A DNA stretch of 64,000 nt from Paenibacillus sp. (GCA_023512345.1 JAILZT010000019.1:1-64000); one strand, 5' to 3'. Positions 1 through 9,654 are shown, numbered from the stretch's first letter. The notes: generated by a model not told the origin, from the letters alone. Translations and numbers: made by a program.

Positions 1-349
<349 letters not shown>

Positions 350-420
350 AAATATCTAGACGCAAATTTGTTTCGGATCCAGTTTTCAGGCATCAAGCCT
401 GATATGTGTTATGTAATCCG

Positions 421-537
421 TTTGGTGGCGATAGCGGAGGGGTTCCACGCGTACCCATCCCGAACACGACCGTTAAGACCTCCAGCGCCGATGGTACTTG
501 GACCGAAGGGTCCTGGGAGAGTAGGACGCCGCCAAGC
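421..537 (+). rRNA. 5S ribosomal RNA
   Basis: A 117-nt sequence matches the Bacillales 5S pattern. It opens with TTTGGTGGCGATAGCGGAGG, has the central CGAACACGACCGTTAAG block and closes with the complementary GCCGCCAAGCA. It lies about 70 nt downstream of the 23S end. A 75-codon open frame that crosses it is a shadow, not a gene. Confidence 0.97.
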
Positions 538-542
538 ACATG

Positions 543-577
543 AAGCCACTGTTGATTCATTCAACAGTGGCTTTTTT
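543..577 (+). terminator. Rho-independent terminator of the rRNA operon
   Basis: A perfect 12-bp stem (AGCCACTGTTGA / TCAACAGTGGCT) with a 5-nt loop is followed directly by TTTTT. It sits 6 nt after the 5S end. Confidence 0.93.
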
Positions 578-760
578 GTGTCTCAGATAAGTTGAATGTA
601 GTTGTGGATAAGTCGAGATTGATGCAAATTCTTAAGAACTTACTAACATGTGGATAAGAAATAAAATTTTATATTAATCCCCAATTTATGTGGACAGTGT
701 AGATATATATGTGGATAGCATGAGTAATGGAAAATAAATAAACTTTAGGAGGCTTATTTA

Positions 761-1510
761 ATGAACAATAAAATCAATTATGTATGGAAAGAACAATATG
801 CAATTCATGCGAGTGATACAGACTACCGATCAAAAAGTAAGCTGTCTTTTATTCTAGATATAATGCAACGTGCAGCTGACTCAGCTGTAGGAGGCCTGGG
901 GATAAGTCTAGAAAAACTGCTGGAAGATAGAATGGGTTGGATGTTGATTACTCTCGATCTAGAGTTTCAACGCATCCCCAAGCAGAATGATCTTCTTACT
1001 ATTCATACATGGAACAAAGGAACAAAAGGAGCTCTATGGCAACGTGACTATAGAATATTTGATGAACTGGGTACCGAGGTTGCAACTGCACGTTCCATTT
1101 GGGCGCTTGTGGATATCGATAAACGCAAAATTCTTCGACCTACTGCCCTTCCCATACATGTGGAACCCTACAATGGTGATTCGGTCGGAGCTGTTCCCAA
1201 TAAAGTGACAATTCCTGTGGATGTTCCTTTGGAGGAAGCTTATCAACACCTAGTGAGGTACAGCGGGCTCGACAATAATGGTCATTTGAATAATGCTCGT
1301 TATGGTGATATATGTTGCGATGTACTTTCTCTAGCGGAGTGGGAAGGACATGAACTAAAGAGTTTCCAAATTACCTATATTCAGGAGGCCAAGTTTGGGG
1401 ATAACTTAACTATTTTGCGATCTCCTATAAATGAAGATAGAGTACTGGTACGTGGTCAAGACGGAGATAAGGTCTTCTTTGAAGCCAGTCTAAATTTTAG
1501 AAAAAGATGA
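761..1510 (+). CDS. Acyl-ACP thioesterase (FatA/FatB-like, hotdog fold)
   Basis: The 249-aa protein should hydrolyse acyl-ACP to free fatty acid in the cytosol. It has two hotdog halves, the usual layout of bacterial acyl-ACP thioesterases. The second half carries the Asp-x-Asn-x-His-x-Asn-type active-site pattern of the family (LDNNGHLNNARY, about residues 169-180). The N-terminal half has the QRAAD and W-x-L blocks of the family. The start is supported by TAGGAGG about 8 nt upstream of ATG 761. It is a single gene between the rRNA operon and topB. Physiological chain length cannot be told from sequence. Confidence 0.85.
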   Translation: MNNKINYVWKEQYAIHASDTDYRSKSKLSFILDIMQRAADSAVGGLGISLEKLLEDRMGWMLITLDLEFQRIPKQNDLLTIHTWNKGTKGALWQRDYRIFDELGTEVATARSIWALVDIDKRKILRPTALPIHVEPYNGDSVGAVPNKVTIPVDVPLEEAYQHLVRYSGLDNNGHLNNARYGDICCDVLSLAEWEGHELKSFQITYIQEAKFGDNLTILRSPINEDRVLVRGQDGDKVFFEASLNFRKR

Positions 1511-1524
1511 TCAATTATATTTAA

Positions 1525-1533
1525 TGATATAAT
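1525..1533 (+). promoter_or_regulatory. Candidate extended -10 promoter for topB
   Basis: TGATATAAT, a TGn plus TATAAT extended -10, lies 27 nt before the topB ATG. No good -35 is visible, as is common for extended -10 promoters. It is the only promoter-like site between the thioesterase stop and topB. Confidence 0.45.
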
Positions 1534-1559
1534 AAATTCGAAATGGAAAGGGGAGTATT

Positions 1560-3692
1560 ATGAAAGTTTTGGTACTGGCAGAAAAGCCATCCGTGGCGCG
1601 GGAGATCGCGCGGGTAATGGGATGCAAGGATAAACAAAAAAGCTATTTTGAAGGTCCGAAATATGTCGTTACTTGGGCCTTGGGCCACTTAGTGGGACTT
1701 GCGGAGCCCGAGGATTATAATCATAAATTTGCAACGTGGACATTGGAAGATCTACCTATTCTTCCGGAACAGATGAAGCTAAAAGTATTACGGGAGACGG
1801 GACAACAGTATAAGGCGGTACAGCATCTTATGAAACGGCAGGACATCGAGGAACTGATCGTCGCAACGGATGCCGCACGTGAAGGTGAATTGCTTGCACG
1901 TTGGATTATGAATATGGCGGGTTGGAAAAAGCCATTTCGACGGTTGTGGATATCGTCGCAAACGGATAAGGCGATAACGGAAGGATTCGCAGCATTAAGA
2001 CCCGGACGAGACTTTGACCGTTTATATGAATCTGCCCGTTGTCGTGCGGAAGCTGATTGGATGATTGGGCTTAACGTAACACGAGCTCTAACCTGTAAGT
2101 TTGGCTCACCACTTTCGGCAGGCCGGGTTCAGACACCCACACTGGGGATGATAATGGATCGTGAGGGAGAAATCACGGGCTTCCGTTCTCAGGATTTTGA
2201 TACGATCATTGCAGATTTTGGACATTTTCAAGCGGGATGGCGGGGCAGTAACGGAGACGGGCGTATTTTCGAGAAAGAAAAGACGTTGGTCTTGAGTGAT
2301 AAGCTCGCCGAACAAAGCGGCCGTATAATGAAGGTTCAAAAAAGTGAGAAGAACGAACCTCATCCGCTCGCCTATGATTTGACTGAGCTTCAGCGGGATG
2401 CTAACAGGAAGTTCGGCTTCTCAGCCAAGCAGACCTCAAGTGTTCTTCAACGTCTATATGAGCAGCATAAGCTGGTTACATACCCTCGTACGGATAGCCG
2501 TTATCTGACATCAGATATGACAGGCACCCTTAAAGAACGACTGGATAGTGTCGCGGTGGGTCCTTATGCTGTGCTAGCACGCCCGTTGTTGCGTAAACCT
2601 TTGCCCATTACAAAGCGGATTGTAGATGACAGCAAGGTGAGCGATCACCATGCGATTATTCCTACGGAACAGACGTTAATTTTGAATAGTCTGAGCACGG
2701 AGGAGCGGAAATTATATGACCTGATCGTACGGCGTTTCATAAGTCTGTTCTATCCGCCAGCCAGGTATGATGCAGTATCCGTGACTGTTAACGTGGAAGG
2801 AGAAAGCTTTCATGTGAAAGGAACAACGGTAAAGGATGCAGGTTGGCGTGAGGTATACGGCGGAGATTTGAGCAATGATGAAGAAGAGGATCGTGCGGAT
2901 GATGAAACTGCATCCAGCAACGCAAAATTGCCGGAGCTGCATGAGGGAGATACAGTTACGATTAAGCGCTGTATAGTACGTGCAGGACGTACTCAGCCGC
3001 CGAAGCGCTACAATGAAGCTGGGCTTCTTACACAAATGGAGAAGCATGGGCTAGGGACGCCTGCAACTCGAGCAGATATTATCGAGAAGCTGGTAAGCTC
3101 TGATACCATTGAACGTCAAGGTACTCTGCTGCATCCGACCGGAAAAGGCAAGCAATTGATAGGACTTGTGTCGACACAGCTGAGGACTCCTGAATTAACA
3201 GCGCAATGGGAAGCAGATTTGGAAAAAATCGCTCGTGGTCAAGGGAAGCCGGAGTCTTTTTTACAAGGTATCCGCAGTATGGCGCAGGAGTTAGTCTCTG
3301 GTGTCAAAATTAGTGAAATAGAATATAAACCACATAATGTATCCAGCAGTCACTGTCCTGAATGTGGAACTCGCCTGCTGGAGAAGAAGAGCAAACGAGG
3401 GAAGCTATTGATATGCCCTGCGGATAATTGTGGTTATACCCGTGCTGGGGAGAAAAGGTTATCGAACCGACGTTGCCCGCAATGCCATAAGAAGATGGAA
3501 CTGAAAGAGGGCAAAGCAGGCCAGTTTGTGCAATGTCTTGGGTGTGGGATTACAGAAACTATGGATAAGGATCATAAACACATTAATAAGCGCGAGCAGC
3601 AGAAGCTGGTGCAACAATACAGCAAGCCGGAGAGTATCGGTTCGAACTTAGGAGATCTGCTGAAAGCTGCTCTGGAAGGGAAAAAGGAATAA
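1560..3692 (+). CDS. topB: DNA topoisomerase III (type IA)
   Basis: The 710-aa protein relaxes and decatenates DNA through a 5'-phosphotyrosine intermediate. It starts with the TOPRIM domain (VLAEKPSVAREIA, residues 4-16; acidic DAAREGE near 104-110). The catalytic tyrosine is Tyr308 in YPRTDSRYL. The gate-domain motif TYPRTDS and the downstream PTEQ block are intact. The C-terminus carries two Cys4 zinc-ribbon-like modules (CPECG...CPADNCG and CPQCH...CLGCG). Its length fits the B. subtilis TopB family. The RBS is AAAGGGG just before ATG 1560. It is 3 nt upstream of the MFS gene, so the two are probably cotranscribed. Confidence 0.96.
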   Translation: MKVLVLAEKPSVAREIARVMGCKDKQKSYFEGPKYVVTWALGHLVGLAEPEDYNHKFATWTLEDLPILPEQMKLKVLRETGQQYKAVQHLMKRQDIEELIVATDAAREGELLARWIMNMAGWKKPFRRLWISSQTDKAITEGFAALRPGRDFDRLYESARCRAEADWMIGLNVTRALTCKFGSPLSAGRVQTPTLGMIMDREGEITGFRSQDFDTIIADFGHFQAGWRGSNGDGRIFEKEKTLVLSDKLAEQSGRIMKVQKSEKNEPHPLAYDLTELQRDANRKFGFSAKQTSSVLQRLYEQHKLVTYPRTDSRYLTSDMTGTLKERLDSVAVGPYAVLARPLLRKPLPITKRIVDDSKVSDHHAIIPTEQTLILNSLSTEERKLYDLIVRRFISLFYPPARYDAVSVTVNVEGESFHVKGTTVKDAGWREVYGGDLSNDEEEDRADDETASSNAKLPELHEGDTVTIKRCIVRAGRTQPPKRYNEAGLLTQMEKHGLGTPATRADIIEKLVSSDTIERQGTLLHPTGKGKQLIGLVSTQLRTPELTAQWEADLEKIARGQGKPESFLQGIRSMAQELVSGVKISEIEYKPHNVSSSHCPECGTRLLEKKSKRGKLLICPADNCGYTRAGEKRLSNRRCPQCHKKMELKEGKAGQFVQCLGCGITETMDKDHKHINKREQQKLVQQYSKPESIGSNLGDLLKAALEGKKE

Positions 3693-3695
3693 TAT

Positions 3696-4883
3696 ATGAA
3701 GACGAAAGATGTAGGGGCAATGCGGGAAACTAGGGGAAACAGCCGGTATTTCTTTCTAGTTATTGTGTTTCTGTTCTGGTTCTCCTCCTACATATATGTT
3801 CCGGTGCTGTCCCCTTATGTGGAGCACTTGGGGGCCTCGTATATTATGGTAGGTATGGTGCTCGGTGTCTATGGACTCATGCAAATCTTATTTCGATTAC
3901 CGATCGGAATCGGCTCGGATTATCTGAACCGTCGTCGGCCATTTATTTATCTTGGGTTGATTGCCAGCGGGGTTAGCTGCCTCCTTTTTATGTGGGGTGC
4001 GCAGCCGGGGTGGGCGTTGGTGGCTCGTGCGGTTTCCGGTATTGCTGCATCTGCATGGGTCGTGTACTCCGTAATGTTCGCAGGCTATTTTCCAAAAGAG
4101 GAAGCAGGAAAAGCGATGGGCATGCTACAGTTTACAACTGTAATTGCCCAACTTACAAGCATGATGATCAGTGGTTACATGGTAGAGCATTGGGGATGGA
4201 ATGCACCATTTTTAATAGGAGGTATCGTAGCCTTCGGTGCCCTTTTGCTAGCTCTACGGTTGCCTGAACAGAGACCGGAGAAGCGCGAGAGTGCGGTCAA
4301 GATCAAGGATCTTACCGCCGTTATGAAAGAACCTTTACTGGTTCGTGTATCGCTGTTGTCCGTGCTTGCGCACTGTGTGCTGTTCATTACGATGTTCGGA
4401 TATACCCCAATTCAGGCGCTGAATATTGGTGCGAGCAAAGAAAGCTTAGGGATACTGACGCTGGCATTTATGGTTCCCCATGCGGTTGCGACCCTTTATG
4501 GATCACGTTTTTTTGGGAAGCTGTTGGGGGATAGAGGGACCTTAATATTGGGTTTTACAGGGAGTGCAGTGTTCACATTTCTTATTCCATCAATGCCGTC
4601 CTTAGCTGCCTTGTGCGTAACACAAATTGGAAATGGATTTATGCAAGGCCTTATTTTCCCGCTGCTGCTCGGTAAATCTGTATCTGGCGTAGCTCCTTAT
4701 AAACGTGCAACAGCTATGGGCTTTTATCAGGCAGTATACGCGATAGGTATGTCGGGCGGACCGTTTGTAGCAGGTTGGATAAGCGGTGTATATGGATTGG
4801 AAGGCGGCTTCTGGCTAGGGGCTGTCGCGGCTGCGTTTGCTGCGGTATTGTCATGGTTTTGGATGCGAGATAGGATTGAATGA
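3696..4883 (+). CDS. MFS transporter
   Basis: The 395-aa integral membrane protein has about 12 hydrophobic segments and a central charged loop (near residues 195-210), the usual MFS 6+6 design. The cytoplasmic loop 2-3 motif is recognisable near GSDYLNRRRPFIYLG. The substrate cannot be assigned; the family exports drugs or takes up small solutes. The start is 3 nt after the topB stop, with the RBS inside the topB end (GGGAAAAAGGA). An in-frame ATG at 3720 with TAGGGG upstream is an alternative start that would drop 8 residues. Confidence 0.88.
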   Translation: MKTKDVGAMRETRGNSRYFFLVIVFLFWFSSYIYVPVLSPYVEHLGASYIMVGMVLGVYGLMQILFRLPIGIGSDYLNRRRPFIYLGLIASGVSCLLFMWGAQPGWALVARAVSGIAASAWVVYSVMFAGYFPKEEAGKAMGMLQFTTVIAQLTSMMISGYMVEHWGWNAPFLIGGIVAFGALLLALRLPEQRPEKRESAVKIKDLTAVMKEPLLVRVSLLSVLAHCVLFITMFGYTPIQALNIGASKESLGILTLAFMVPHAVATLYGSRFFGKLLGDRGTLILGFTGSAVFTFLIPSMPSLAALCVTQIGNGFMQGLIFPLLLGKSVSGVAPYKRATAMGFYQAVYAIGMSGGPFVAGWISGVYGLEGGFWLGAVAAAFAAVLSWFWMRDRIE

Positions 4884-4928
4884 AATAGGGAAAATAGCGT
4901 AAATGCTTGTCATCTAATGTAAGGATTA

Positions 4929-4958
4929 TTGGTCTTTTGGCCAAAAGGGTATTATAAT
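4929..4958 (+). promoter_or_regulatory. Candidate sigma-A promoter for the DUF1294 gene
   Basis: TTGGTC is followed 18 nt later by a perfect TATAAT (4953-4958), 37 nt before ATG 4995. The -35 matches poorly, so support rests mainly on the -10. Confidence 0.4.
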
Positions 4959-4994
4959 ATGAAGTAGATAGGGTATAAGGAGGAGCCGGGGGGA

Positions 4995-5258
4995 ATGGTC
5001 GAGCTTGTGATGTTGTGGTTTGTGGTTATTAACAGTATAGGCTATGTGGTCATGTCTGAAGACAAGAACAAGGCCCGTAAAAGGCGCCAGCGCGTACCTG
5101 AGAGAACGTTATTTTTATTAGCGGGTATGGGTGGGGCATTAGGAGTGCTAATTGCCATGTACCGTAAGCGCCACAAGACGCGACATATGTCCTTTAGAAT
5201 CGGAATTCCTTTGCTGCTGCTGCTGAATGTCCTACTCTACAGTTACTTTTTAGGTTAA
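4995..5258 (+). CDS. DUF1294 family small membrane protein
   Basis: The 87-aa protein has three hydrophobic segments (about residues 1-17, 34-53 and 68-86). Between the first two lies the DUF1294 signature: a basic KARKRRQRVPE patch leading into LFLLAGMGGALGVLIAMYRKRHKT. The family is widespread and has no established function. The RBS is AAGGAGG with spacing that fits ATG 4995. The short hydrophobic leader may act as the first membrane anchor. Confidence 0.8.
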   Translation: MVELVMLWFVVINSIGYVVMSEDKNKARKRRQRVPERTLFLLAGMGGALGVLIAMYRKRHKTRHMSFRIGIPLLLLLNVLLYSYFLG

Positions 5259-5311
5259 TGGAATCATGAATCTCTTAATGGCTAGATAATACAGAAAATG
5301 AGGTGGCGTAC

Positions 5312-5746
5312 ATGTTATTCTCTAAAATCCTACTCGCCTACGATGGTTCTAAGGCTTCCAATCAGGCATTGGAACGCGCAATAGAACTGGCTAAGGTAAC
5401 GCCCGATTCAGCCCTTCATGTCGTTCACGCATTTGATTTCCCACGATTTTTTATTGGGGAAGCGCTAGCGCCATTGCCGGCTTCAGTGAACAAAGATTAT
5501 TATGATTTGGCAGTGCAAACAACGGAAGAAGTGAAGAGTCGCCTGGAGGCCGAGGGGCTTAATGCTATAGTTGAGCTTATTCAGGGTTCTCCTGCTGAGA
5601 TTATTTTGAAATATGCCAAGCAGCATGATGTAGACGTAATCGTGATCGGTAGTCGCGGTTTAGGTGGAATTCGTGAATTTGTTCTGGGCAGCGTTAGTCA
5701 TAACGTAGTGCAGAGTGCTCGTATTCCTGTGCTGGTGGTAAAATAA
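5312..5746 (+). CDS. Universal stress protein, UspA family
   Basis: The 144-aa single-domain Usp starts with the family's KILLAYDGS strand. It ends with the nucleotide-binding glycine motif G-x2-G-x9-G-S (GSRGLGGIREFVLGSVS), so it is of the ATP-binding type. It has no membrane segment and is expected to be cytosolic. I place the start at ATG 5312, because the upstream in-frame GTG at 5303 lies inside the Shine-Dalgarno GAGGTGG. The gene is followed by its own terminator. Confidence 0.9.
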   Translation: MLFSKILLAYDGSKASNQALERAIELAKVTPDSALHVVHAFDFPRFFIGEALAPLPASVNKDYYDLAVQTTEEVKSRLEAEGLNAIVELIQGSPAEIILKYAKQHDVDVIVIGSRGLGGIREFVLGSVSHNVVQSARIPVLVVK

Positions 5747-5760
5747 TATAGAGTTACTGA

Positions 5761-5792
5761 AGGGGGAGCTGACAACAGTTCCCTCTTTTTCT
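5761..5792 (+). terminator. Terminator after the universal stress gene
   Basis: A 10-bp stem (GGGGGAGCTG with CAGTTCCCTC, two G-T pairs) and a short loop are followed by TTTTT. It separates the stress gene from the pur operon leader. Confidence 0.8.
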
Positions 5793-5874
5793 GTAGAAGC
5801 TCGTTTAAAAGAAGAAGTAGCTGATCGAACTTTGTTTCGAAAAAATAAGTCATTATTAAGAATTTGAATCGTCT

Positions 5875-5918
5875 AAAAGCGAACGATTTATAGAGAGTAT
5901 TTGACAATGTTCGTGTTT
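5875..5918 (+). promoter_or_regulatory. PurR operator (paired, inverted PurBoxes) of the pur operon
   Basis: Two PurBox-like sites face each other: AAAAGCGAACGAT (5875-5887) and AATGTTCGTGTTT (5906-5918). Read on the other strand, the second is AAACACGAACATT, which fits the B. subtilis PurBox consensus AWWWCCGAACWWT well; the first has two mismatches. In B. subtilis a pair like this, about 16-17 nt apart, binds PurR upstream of purE and is relieved by PRPP. The position just upstream of the promoter supports the same role here. Confidence 0.75.
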
Positions 5919-5921
5919 AAG

Positions 5922-5951
5922 TTGACATGGAGTGTAGGGCATTGTTAAACT
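5922..5951 (+). promoter_or_regulatory. pur operon promoter
   Basis: A perfect -35 TTGACA (5922-5927) is followed after 18 nt by TAAACT (5946-5951), a 4/6 match to the -10. It lies just downstream of the PurBoxes and 15 nt before the riboswitch aptamer. A second TTGACA at 5901 overlaps the PurBox but has no fitting -10. Confidence 0.6.
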
Positions 5952-5965
5952 AAAGTTATGAACAG

Positions 5966-6032
5966 CTCGTATAAAACCGGGGATATGGCCCGGAAGTTTC
6001 TACCCGGGAACCTTAAATTACCGGACTACGAG
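5966..6032 (+). promoter_or_regulatory. Purine riboswitch aptamer, guanine class
   Basis: The 67-nt aptamer has the full G-box signature: P1 CTCGTA/TACGAG, the conserved GGATATGGCCCGGAAGTTTCTACCC-type core (P2, J2/3), a P3 loop with CCTTAAAT, and J3/1 GACTA. The C in GACTA, where adenine riboswitches have U, marks guanine specificity (established for this class). It leads into a hairpin and U-run at 6159-6203, so transcription of the pur operon should stop when guanine or hypoxanthine is abundant, as in B. subtilis. Confidence 0.93.
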
Positions 6033-6158
6033 GAAATAGGTTGATAGATTCAATACTTACCGCCCGAGAACCGGGTGTTGGTACTGTACGCTTTCCCACG
6101 GTTGATGCTGCATAATGAACGGCAACCGGGATAGCTATCACCTAGTTCCTACAGTAGT

Positions 6159-6203
6159 CCGATCCTCCCGCATCAGAATGCGCCTGGAAATCGGGCTTTT
6201 TTT
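6159..6203 (+). terminator. Riboswitch-controlled terminator before purE
   Basis: CCGAT...ATCGG encloses an inner GCAT/ATGC stem and is followed by CTTTTTTT. It lies 53 nt before purE, the expected place for the riboswitch expression platform. The anti-terminator pairing partner was not worked out. Confidence 0.65.
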
Positions 6204-6255
6204 ATCGAATTATGGGAATAGATATCCATTAAGTGAACGGAAGGTAGGTCGAATC

Positions 6256-6741
6256 ATGTCGGTGCAAGTAGCTGTCATTATGGGGAGTAAGTCCGATTGG
6301 GAAACGATGGAGCATGCATGTAAGGTGCTTGAGGAGCTAGAGATTGCTTACGAGAAGAAGGTAATATCCGCACACCGAACTCCAGACCTGATGTTCACCT
6401 ACGCTGAGGAAGCGGTGGGCCGTGGGATCCGAGTCATTATTGCCGGAGCGGGCGGAGCAGCACATCTACCAGGTATGGTGGCAGCGAAGACCATTCTGCC
6501 TGTTATCGGAGTACCGGTTCAGTCGAAGGCACTGAATGGTCTGGACTCGCTGCTCTCGATCGTACAGATGCCTGGTGGAATTCCCGTGGCAACCGTTGCG
6601 ATCGGTCGAGCAGGTGCCGTCAATGCAGGCCTTTTGGCAGCGCAGATCATCGGAGCTTTCGACCCTGAGGTGCAGAGTCGAGTGCAATCACGACGTGATG
6701 CGACACGCGATGAAGTACTGGAAGGCAGCGATAGTCTATGA
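6256..6741 (+). CDS. purE: N5-carboxyaminoimidazole ribonucleotide mutase (PurE)
   Basis: The 161-aa class I PurE moves the carboxyl group of N5-CAIR to give CAIR and works with PurK next door. Family motifs are GSKSDW near the N-terminus, the catalytic SAHRTP and the [12 protein letters not shown] nucleotide loop. The start is ATG 6256 with GGAAGGTAGG upstream. An open frame runs back to 6115, but it would translate through the riboswitch terminator and has no RBS. Its stop overlaps the purK start by ATGA, which suggests translational coupling. Confidence 0.97.
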   Translation: MSVQVAVIMGSKSDWETMEHACKVLEELEIAYEKKVISAHRTPDLMFTYAEEAVGRGIRVIIAGAGGAAHLPGMVAAKTILPVIGVPVQSKALNGLDSLLSIVQMPGGIPVATVAIGRAGAVNAGLLAAQIIGAFDPEVQSRVQSRRDATRDEVLEGSDSL

Positions 6742-7940
6742 GACTAGAAGAGCTTAACGTGAACGGAGCGGACATGCCCCGGACGCTGCCACCCGGGGCG
6801 ACGATTGGCGTGCTGGGCGGCGGCCAGCTCGGACGCATGATGGCGCATGCGGGCAGCGCCATGGGCTACCGCTTCGTGGCGCTCGATCCTGCGCCGGATG
6901 CGCCCTGCGGGCAGGTAACGCCGCAGATTATCGCGGCGTATGACGACCAGGACGCTGCGCGGGAGCTGGCGCAGCGTTCGGACGTGATCACGTACGAATT
7001 TGAGAACGTCGACGCAGGCGTGGCCGCGCTGCTGACGGAGGAATCGTACGTGCCCCAGGGCAGCGCGCTGCTGTATACGACGCAGCATCGGCTGCGCGAA
7101 AAAGCCGCCATCGAGGTGGCGGGCGTCCCGGTCGCCCCGTACCGGAAGGTCGGCAGCCTTGCGGAGCTTACAGCCGCGGCTGCCGAGCTAGGGCTGCCCT
7201 GTGTGCTCAAGACAGCCACAGGAGGCTATGACGGCAAGGGACAAGCCGTCATCCGAGGCCATGAAGAGCTAGAAGCAGCTTTTCTACAGCTGGTACCGGA
7301 GACTTCAGCAGTGAGTTTACCAGAGTTGGTGCTTGAGAAATTCATTTCTTTTCAATGTGAAATTTCTGTAATTGCTGCACGGAGCGCATCCGGGGAAGTT
7401 AAAAGCTTTCCACCTGCCGAGAACATTCATGTAAATAACATTTTGCATCTCTCTATTGTACCTGCAAGGGTCTCTGAAGAAATTCAGCAAAGGGCCTGCC
7501 GGTTAGCCGAGACACTAATAGATGGACTGAACGCTGTTGGACTGCTGGCTGTCGAAATGTTCGTCACTGAAGACGGAGAACTGTTCGTCAATGAGTTGGC
7601 TCCCCGCCCGCATAACTCGGGGCATTATACAATGGATGCCTGTGTGACTTCACAATTCGAGCAGCATGTACGGGCAATATGCAACTTACCGCTTGGCGAT
7701 ACAACGCTGTTGACTCCAGTGGTAATGGTGAATCTGTTGGGTCAGCATTTGGATGGTGCAGTAGAACGTCTCTGTAAAGTGGATGAAGAAGCAAACAAGC
7801 TGGGTATTGCACCTAAGCTTCATATATATGGCAAGACTGAGAGTAAGACGGGCCGCAAAATGGGCCACATCAACCTGCTCTGCAAGGATACCGGAGACGG
7901 CTTATCCTGGGTAGAGCAAACTAACCTTTGGAGGAAATAA
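6738..7940 (+). CDS. purK: N5-carboxyaminoimidazole ribonucleotide synthase (PurK)
   Basis: The 400-aa ATP-grasp enzyme makes N5-CAIR from AIR, ATP and bicarbonate. The N-terminal dinucleotide-like fold shows [12 protein letters not shown]. The ATP-grasp part has [12 protein letters not shown], and [12 protein letters not shown] carries metal-binding residues. ATG 6738 overlaps purE (ATGA). ATG 6774 is an alternative that would match the usual PurK N-terminus more closely. The 5' third (about 6760-7200) is markedly GC-richer than the rest and than the neighbours: line 6841-6900 is 43/60 GC, line 7381-7440 is 28/60. Confidence 0.96.
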   Translation: MRLEELNVNGADMPRTLPPGATIGVLGGGQLGRMMAHAGSAMGYRFVALDPAPDAPCGQVTPQIIAAYDDQDAARELAQRSDVITYEFENVDAGVAALLTEESYVPQGSALLYTTQHRLREKAAIEVAGVPVAPYRKVGSLAELTAAAAELGLPCVLKTATGGYDGKGQAVIRGHEELEAAFLQLVPETSAVSLPELVLEKFISFQCEISVIAARSASGEVKSFPPAENIHVNNILHLSIVPARVSEEIQQRACRLAETLIDGLNAVGLLAVEMFVTEDGELFVNELAPRPHNSGHYTMDACVTSQFEQHVRAICNLPLGDTTLLTPVVMVNLLGQHLDGAVERLCKVDEEANKLGIAPKLHIYGKTESKTGRKMGHINLLCKDTGDGLSWVEQTNLWRK

Positions 7941-7945
7941 CAAAC

Positions 7946-9241
7946 ATGATCGAACGCTATAGTAGACCTGAGATGCGGGCCATTTGGACCGAAGAAAATA
8001 AATTTAACGCTTGGCTCGAAGTTGAGCTTTGTGCATGTGAAGCGTGGGCGGAGCTGGGAGTGATCCCGCATGAAGATGCAGCTAAGCTTCGTAAAGATGC
8101 TAAATTCGATATCGCTCGTATTGATGAGATTGAACAAGAAACACGCCATGACGTTATTGCCTTTACCCGTGCGGTATCCGAGAGCCTTGGAGCGGAACGG
8201 AAATGGGTACATTACGGACTTACTTCTACGGATGTAGTAGATACGGCTGTCGGTTACCTGCTGCGACAGGCGAATGAGATTTTGGAGAAGGACATCATTA
8301 ATTTCATCGAGATTTTAAAAGATAAAGCAATAGCCTACAAGGATACTCCTATGATGGGTAGAACACATGGTGTGCATGCCGAGCCGACGACTTTTGGGCT
8401 GAAAATGGCACTTTGGTACGAAGAAATGAAACGGAACTTGGAGCGTTTCCGTCATGCAGCGAACGGTGTGCAATTCGGTAAAATCTCCGGTGCGGTTGGC
8501 ACCTACGCTAATATTGATCCGTTTGTTGAAGAGTTTGTCTGCCGCAAGTTGGGTACAAGCCCGGCTCCAATCTCCACACAGACGCTGCAACGTGACCGTC
8601 ACGCTGAATATATGGCGACACTGGCGTTGGTTGCCACATCGCTGGACAAGTTCGCAACAGAAATTCGCGCCTTGCAAAAGAGTGAAATCCGCGAGGTGGA
8701 AGAAGCTTTTGCCAAAGGACAAAAAGGTTCGTCAGCGATGCCGCATAAACGCAATCCAATCGGTTGCGAGAACATTTCCGGCTTGTCCCGCGTTATTCGC
8801 GGACACATGGTAACGGCTTATGAGAACGTACCGCTGTGGCATGAACGCGACATTTCGCACTCTTCGGTAGAACGTATTATCCTGCCGGATGCTACAATGC
8901 TGCTTAACTATATGTTGAATCGTTTCGGGAACATTGTGAAGAACCTGACTGTATTCCCTGAAAATATGAAGCGTAACATGAACGCCACCTACGGCGTCCC
9001 ATTCTCCGGTCGGATCTTGACCAAGCTGATCGATAAAGGCCTTAGCCGTGAGCAAGCTTACGATACCGTACAACCACGAGCCATGCAGGCTTGGGAGGAT
9101 CAAATCCAGTTCCGTGACATCGTGGAAGCTACACCTGAAATCACGAATGTACTCAGCCCTGAAGAAATCGAGGATGCATTCAATCCTACTTGGCATCTCA
9201 AGCATGTGGACACCATCTTCCGCAAGCTGGAGCTTATCTAA
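7946..9241 (+). CDS. purB: Adenylosuccinate lyase
   Basis: The 431-aa fumarase/aspartase-superfamily enzyme cleaves SAICAR to AICAR plus fumarate and adenylosuccinate to AMP plus fumarate. Signatures are [20 protein letters not shown] with its catalytic His, and the flexible signature loop [12 protein letters not shown]. The start is ATG 7946 with GGAGGAA 9 nt upstream. The TTG at 7928 that extends the frame is part of that Shine-Dalgarno region. The length fits B. subtilis PurB (431 aa). It is followed by an unusual 413-bp gap before purC. Confidence 0.97.
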   Translation: MIERYSRPEMRAIWTEENKFNAWLEVELCACEAWAELGVIPHEDAAKLRKDAKFDIARIDEIEQETRHDVIAFTRAVSESLGAERKWVHYGLTSTDVVDTAVGYLLRQANEILEKDIINFIEILKDKAIAYKDTPMMGRTHGVHAEPTTFGLKMALWYEEMKRNLERFRHAANGVQFGKISGAVGTYANIDPFVEEFVCRKLGTSPAPISTQTLQRDRHAEYMATLALVATSLDKFATEIRALQKSEIREVEEAFAKGQKGSSAMPHKRNPIGCENISGLSRVIRGHMVTAYENVPLWHERDISHSSVERIILPDATMLLNYMLNRFGNIVKNLTVFPENMKRNMNATYGVPFSGRILTKLIDKGLSREQAYDTVQPRAMQAWEDQIQFRDIVEATPEITNVLSPEEIEDAFNPTWHLKHVDTIFRKLELI

Positions 9242-9380
9242 AAAAGGTAAGTTAGTGGTGAAGTAAGGATCTGCATTAAATAGACAGGCGGAGAGTAGCG
9301 GAAAGAGCGGAATTGTTCTGGAGAAGCGTCTATAAGAAGGTTGAAATAGGGATTCGAAAAAAAGAGAAACGAAGAGGAAA

Positions 9381-9537
9381 TTTGGAACTGTAGAAGCGTA
9401 GCGTTCGCCCGAAAGCTTTCCTAAGGAAAGCTCGCATCGAAAGCATAAGCTATGGTTAAATTTCTACCGCAGCTTGTGGTTAAATCAAAGAAATATAACC
9501 ATAACAGCGATCGAAAGTCCAAATATTTCTCGTAGTG
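9381..9537. repeat. Structured intergenic repeat, copy A (in purB-purC gap)
   Basis: This is one of three copies in the window (others at 15721 and 27719). Shared blocks are TTTGGAACTG, AGAAGCGTAGCGTTCGCC, AGCTTTCC...GGAAAGCT, GAAAGCATAAGC, TTTCTACCGC and AGTCCAAA. The folded form has an outer TTTGGA/TCCAAA pairing, a side hairpin (AGCTTTCCTAAGGAAAGCT) and a long stem 9452-9464 / 9490-9502 with 12 of 13 pairs. It occupies most of the purB-purC gap. A weaker look-alike of its 5' block (CTGGAGAAGCGT) lies near 9320. I see no gene in 9242-9654. Confidence 0.8.
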
Positions 9538-9654
9538 CTCCCTTTAAACAGATTCGCTATTACAATCTTTCCAATCGATCGTAAGAATAATCCGCACTTG
9601 GAGCGGCTGATACGCACGAATTAGGAAGATCATTAGTTCAAGGGAGGAAAGGTC

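Noticed and set aside
368-595. 75-codon open frame at the start of the window
   Set aside because: It runs through the 5S rRNA gene and its terminator; it has no RBS or family look.
6115-6255. N-terminal extension of purE
   Set aside because: It would translate the riboswitch terminator and lacks a Shine-Dalgarno; ATG 6256 has one and matches the family length.
7928-7945. TTG start for purB six codons upstream
   Set aside because: The TTG is part of the GGAGGAA region that serves ATG 7946.
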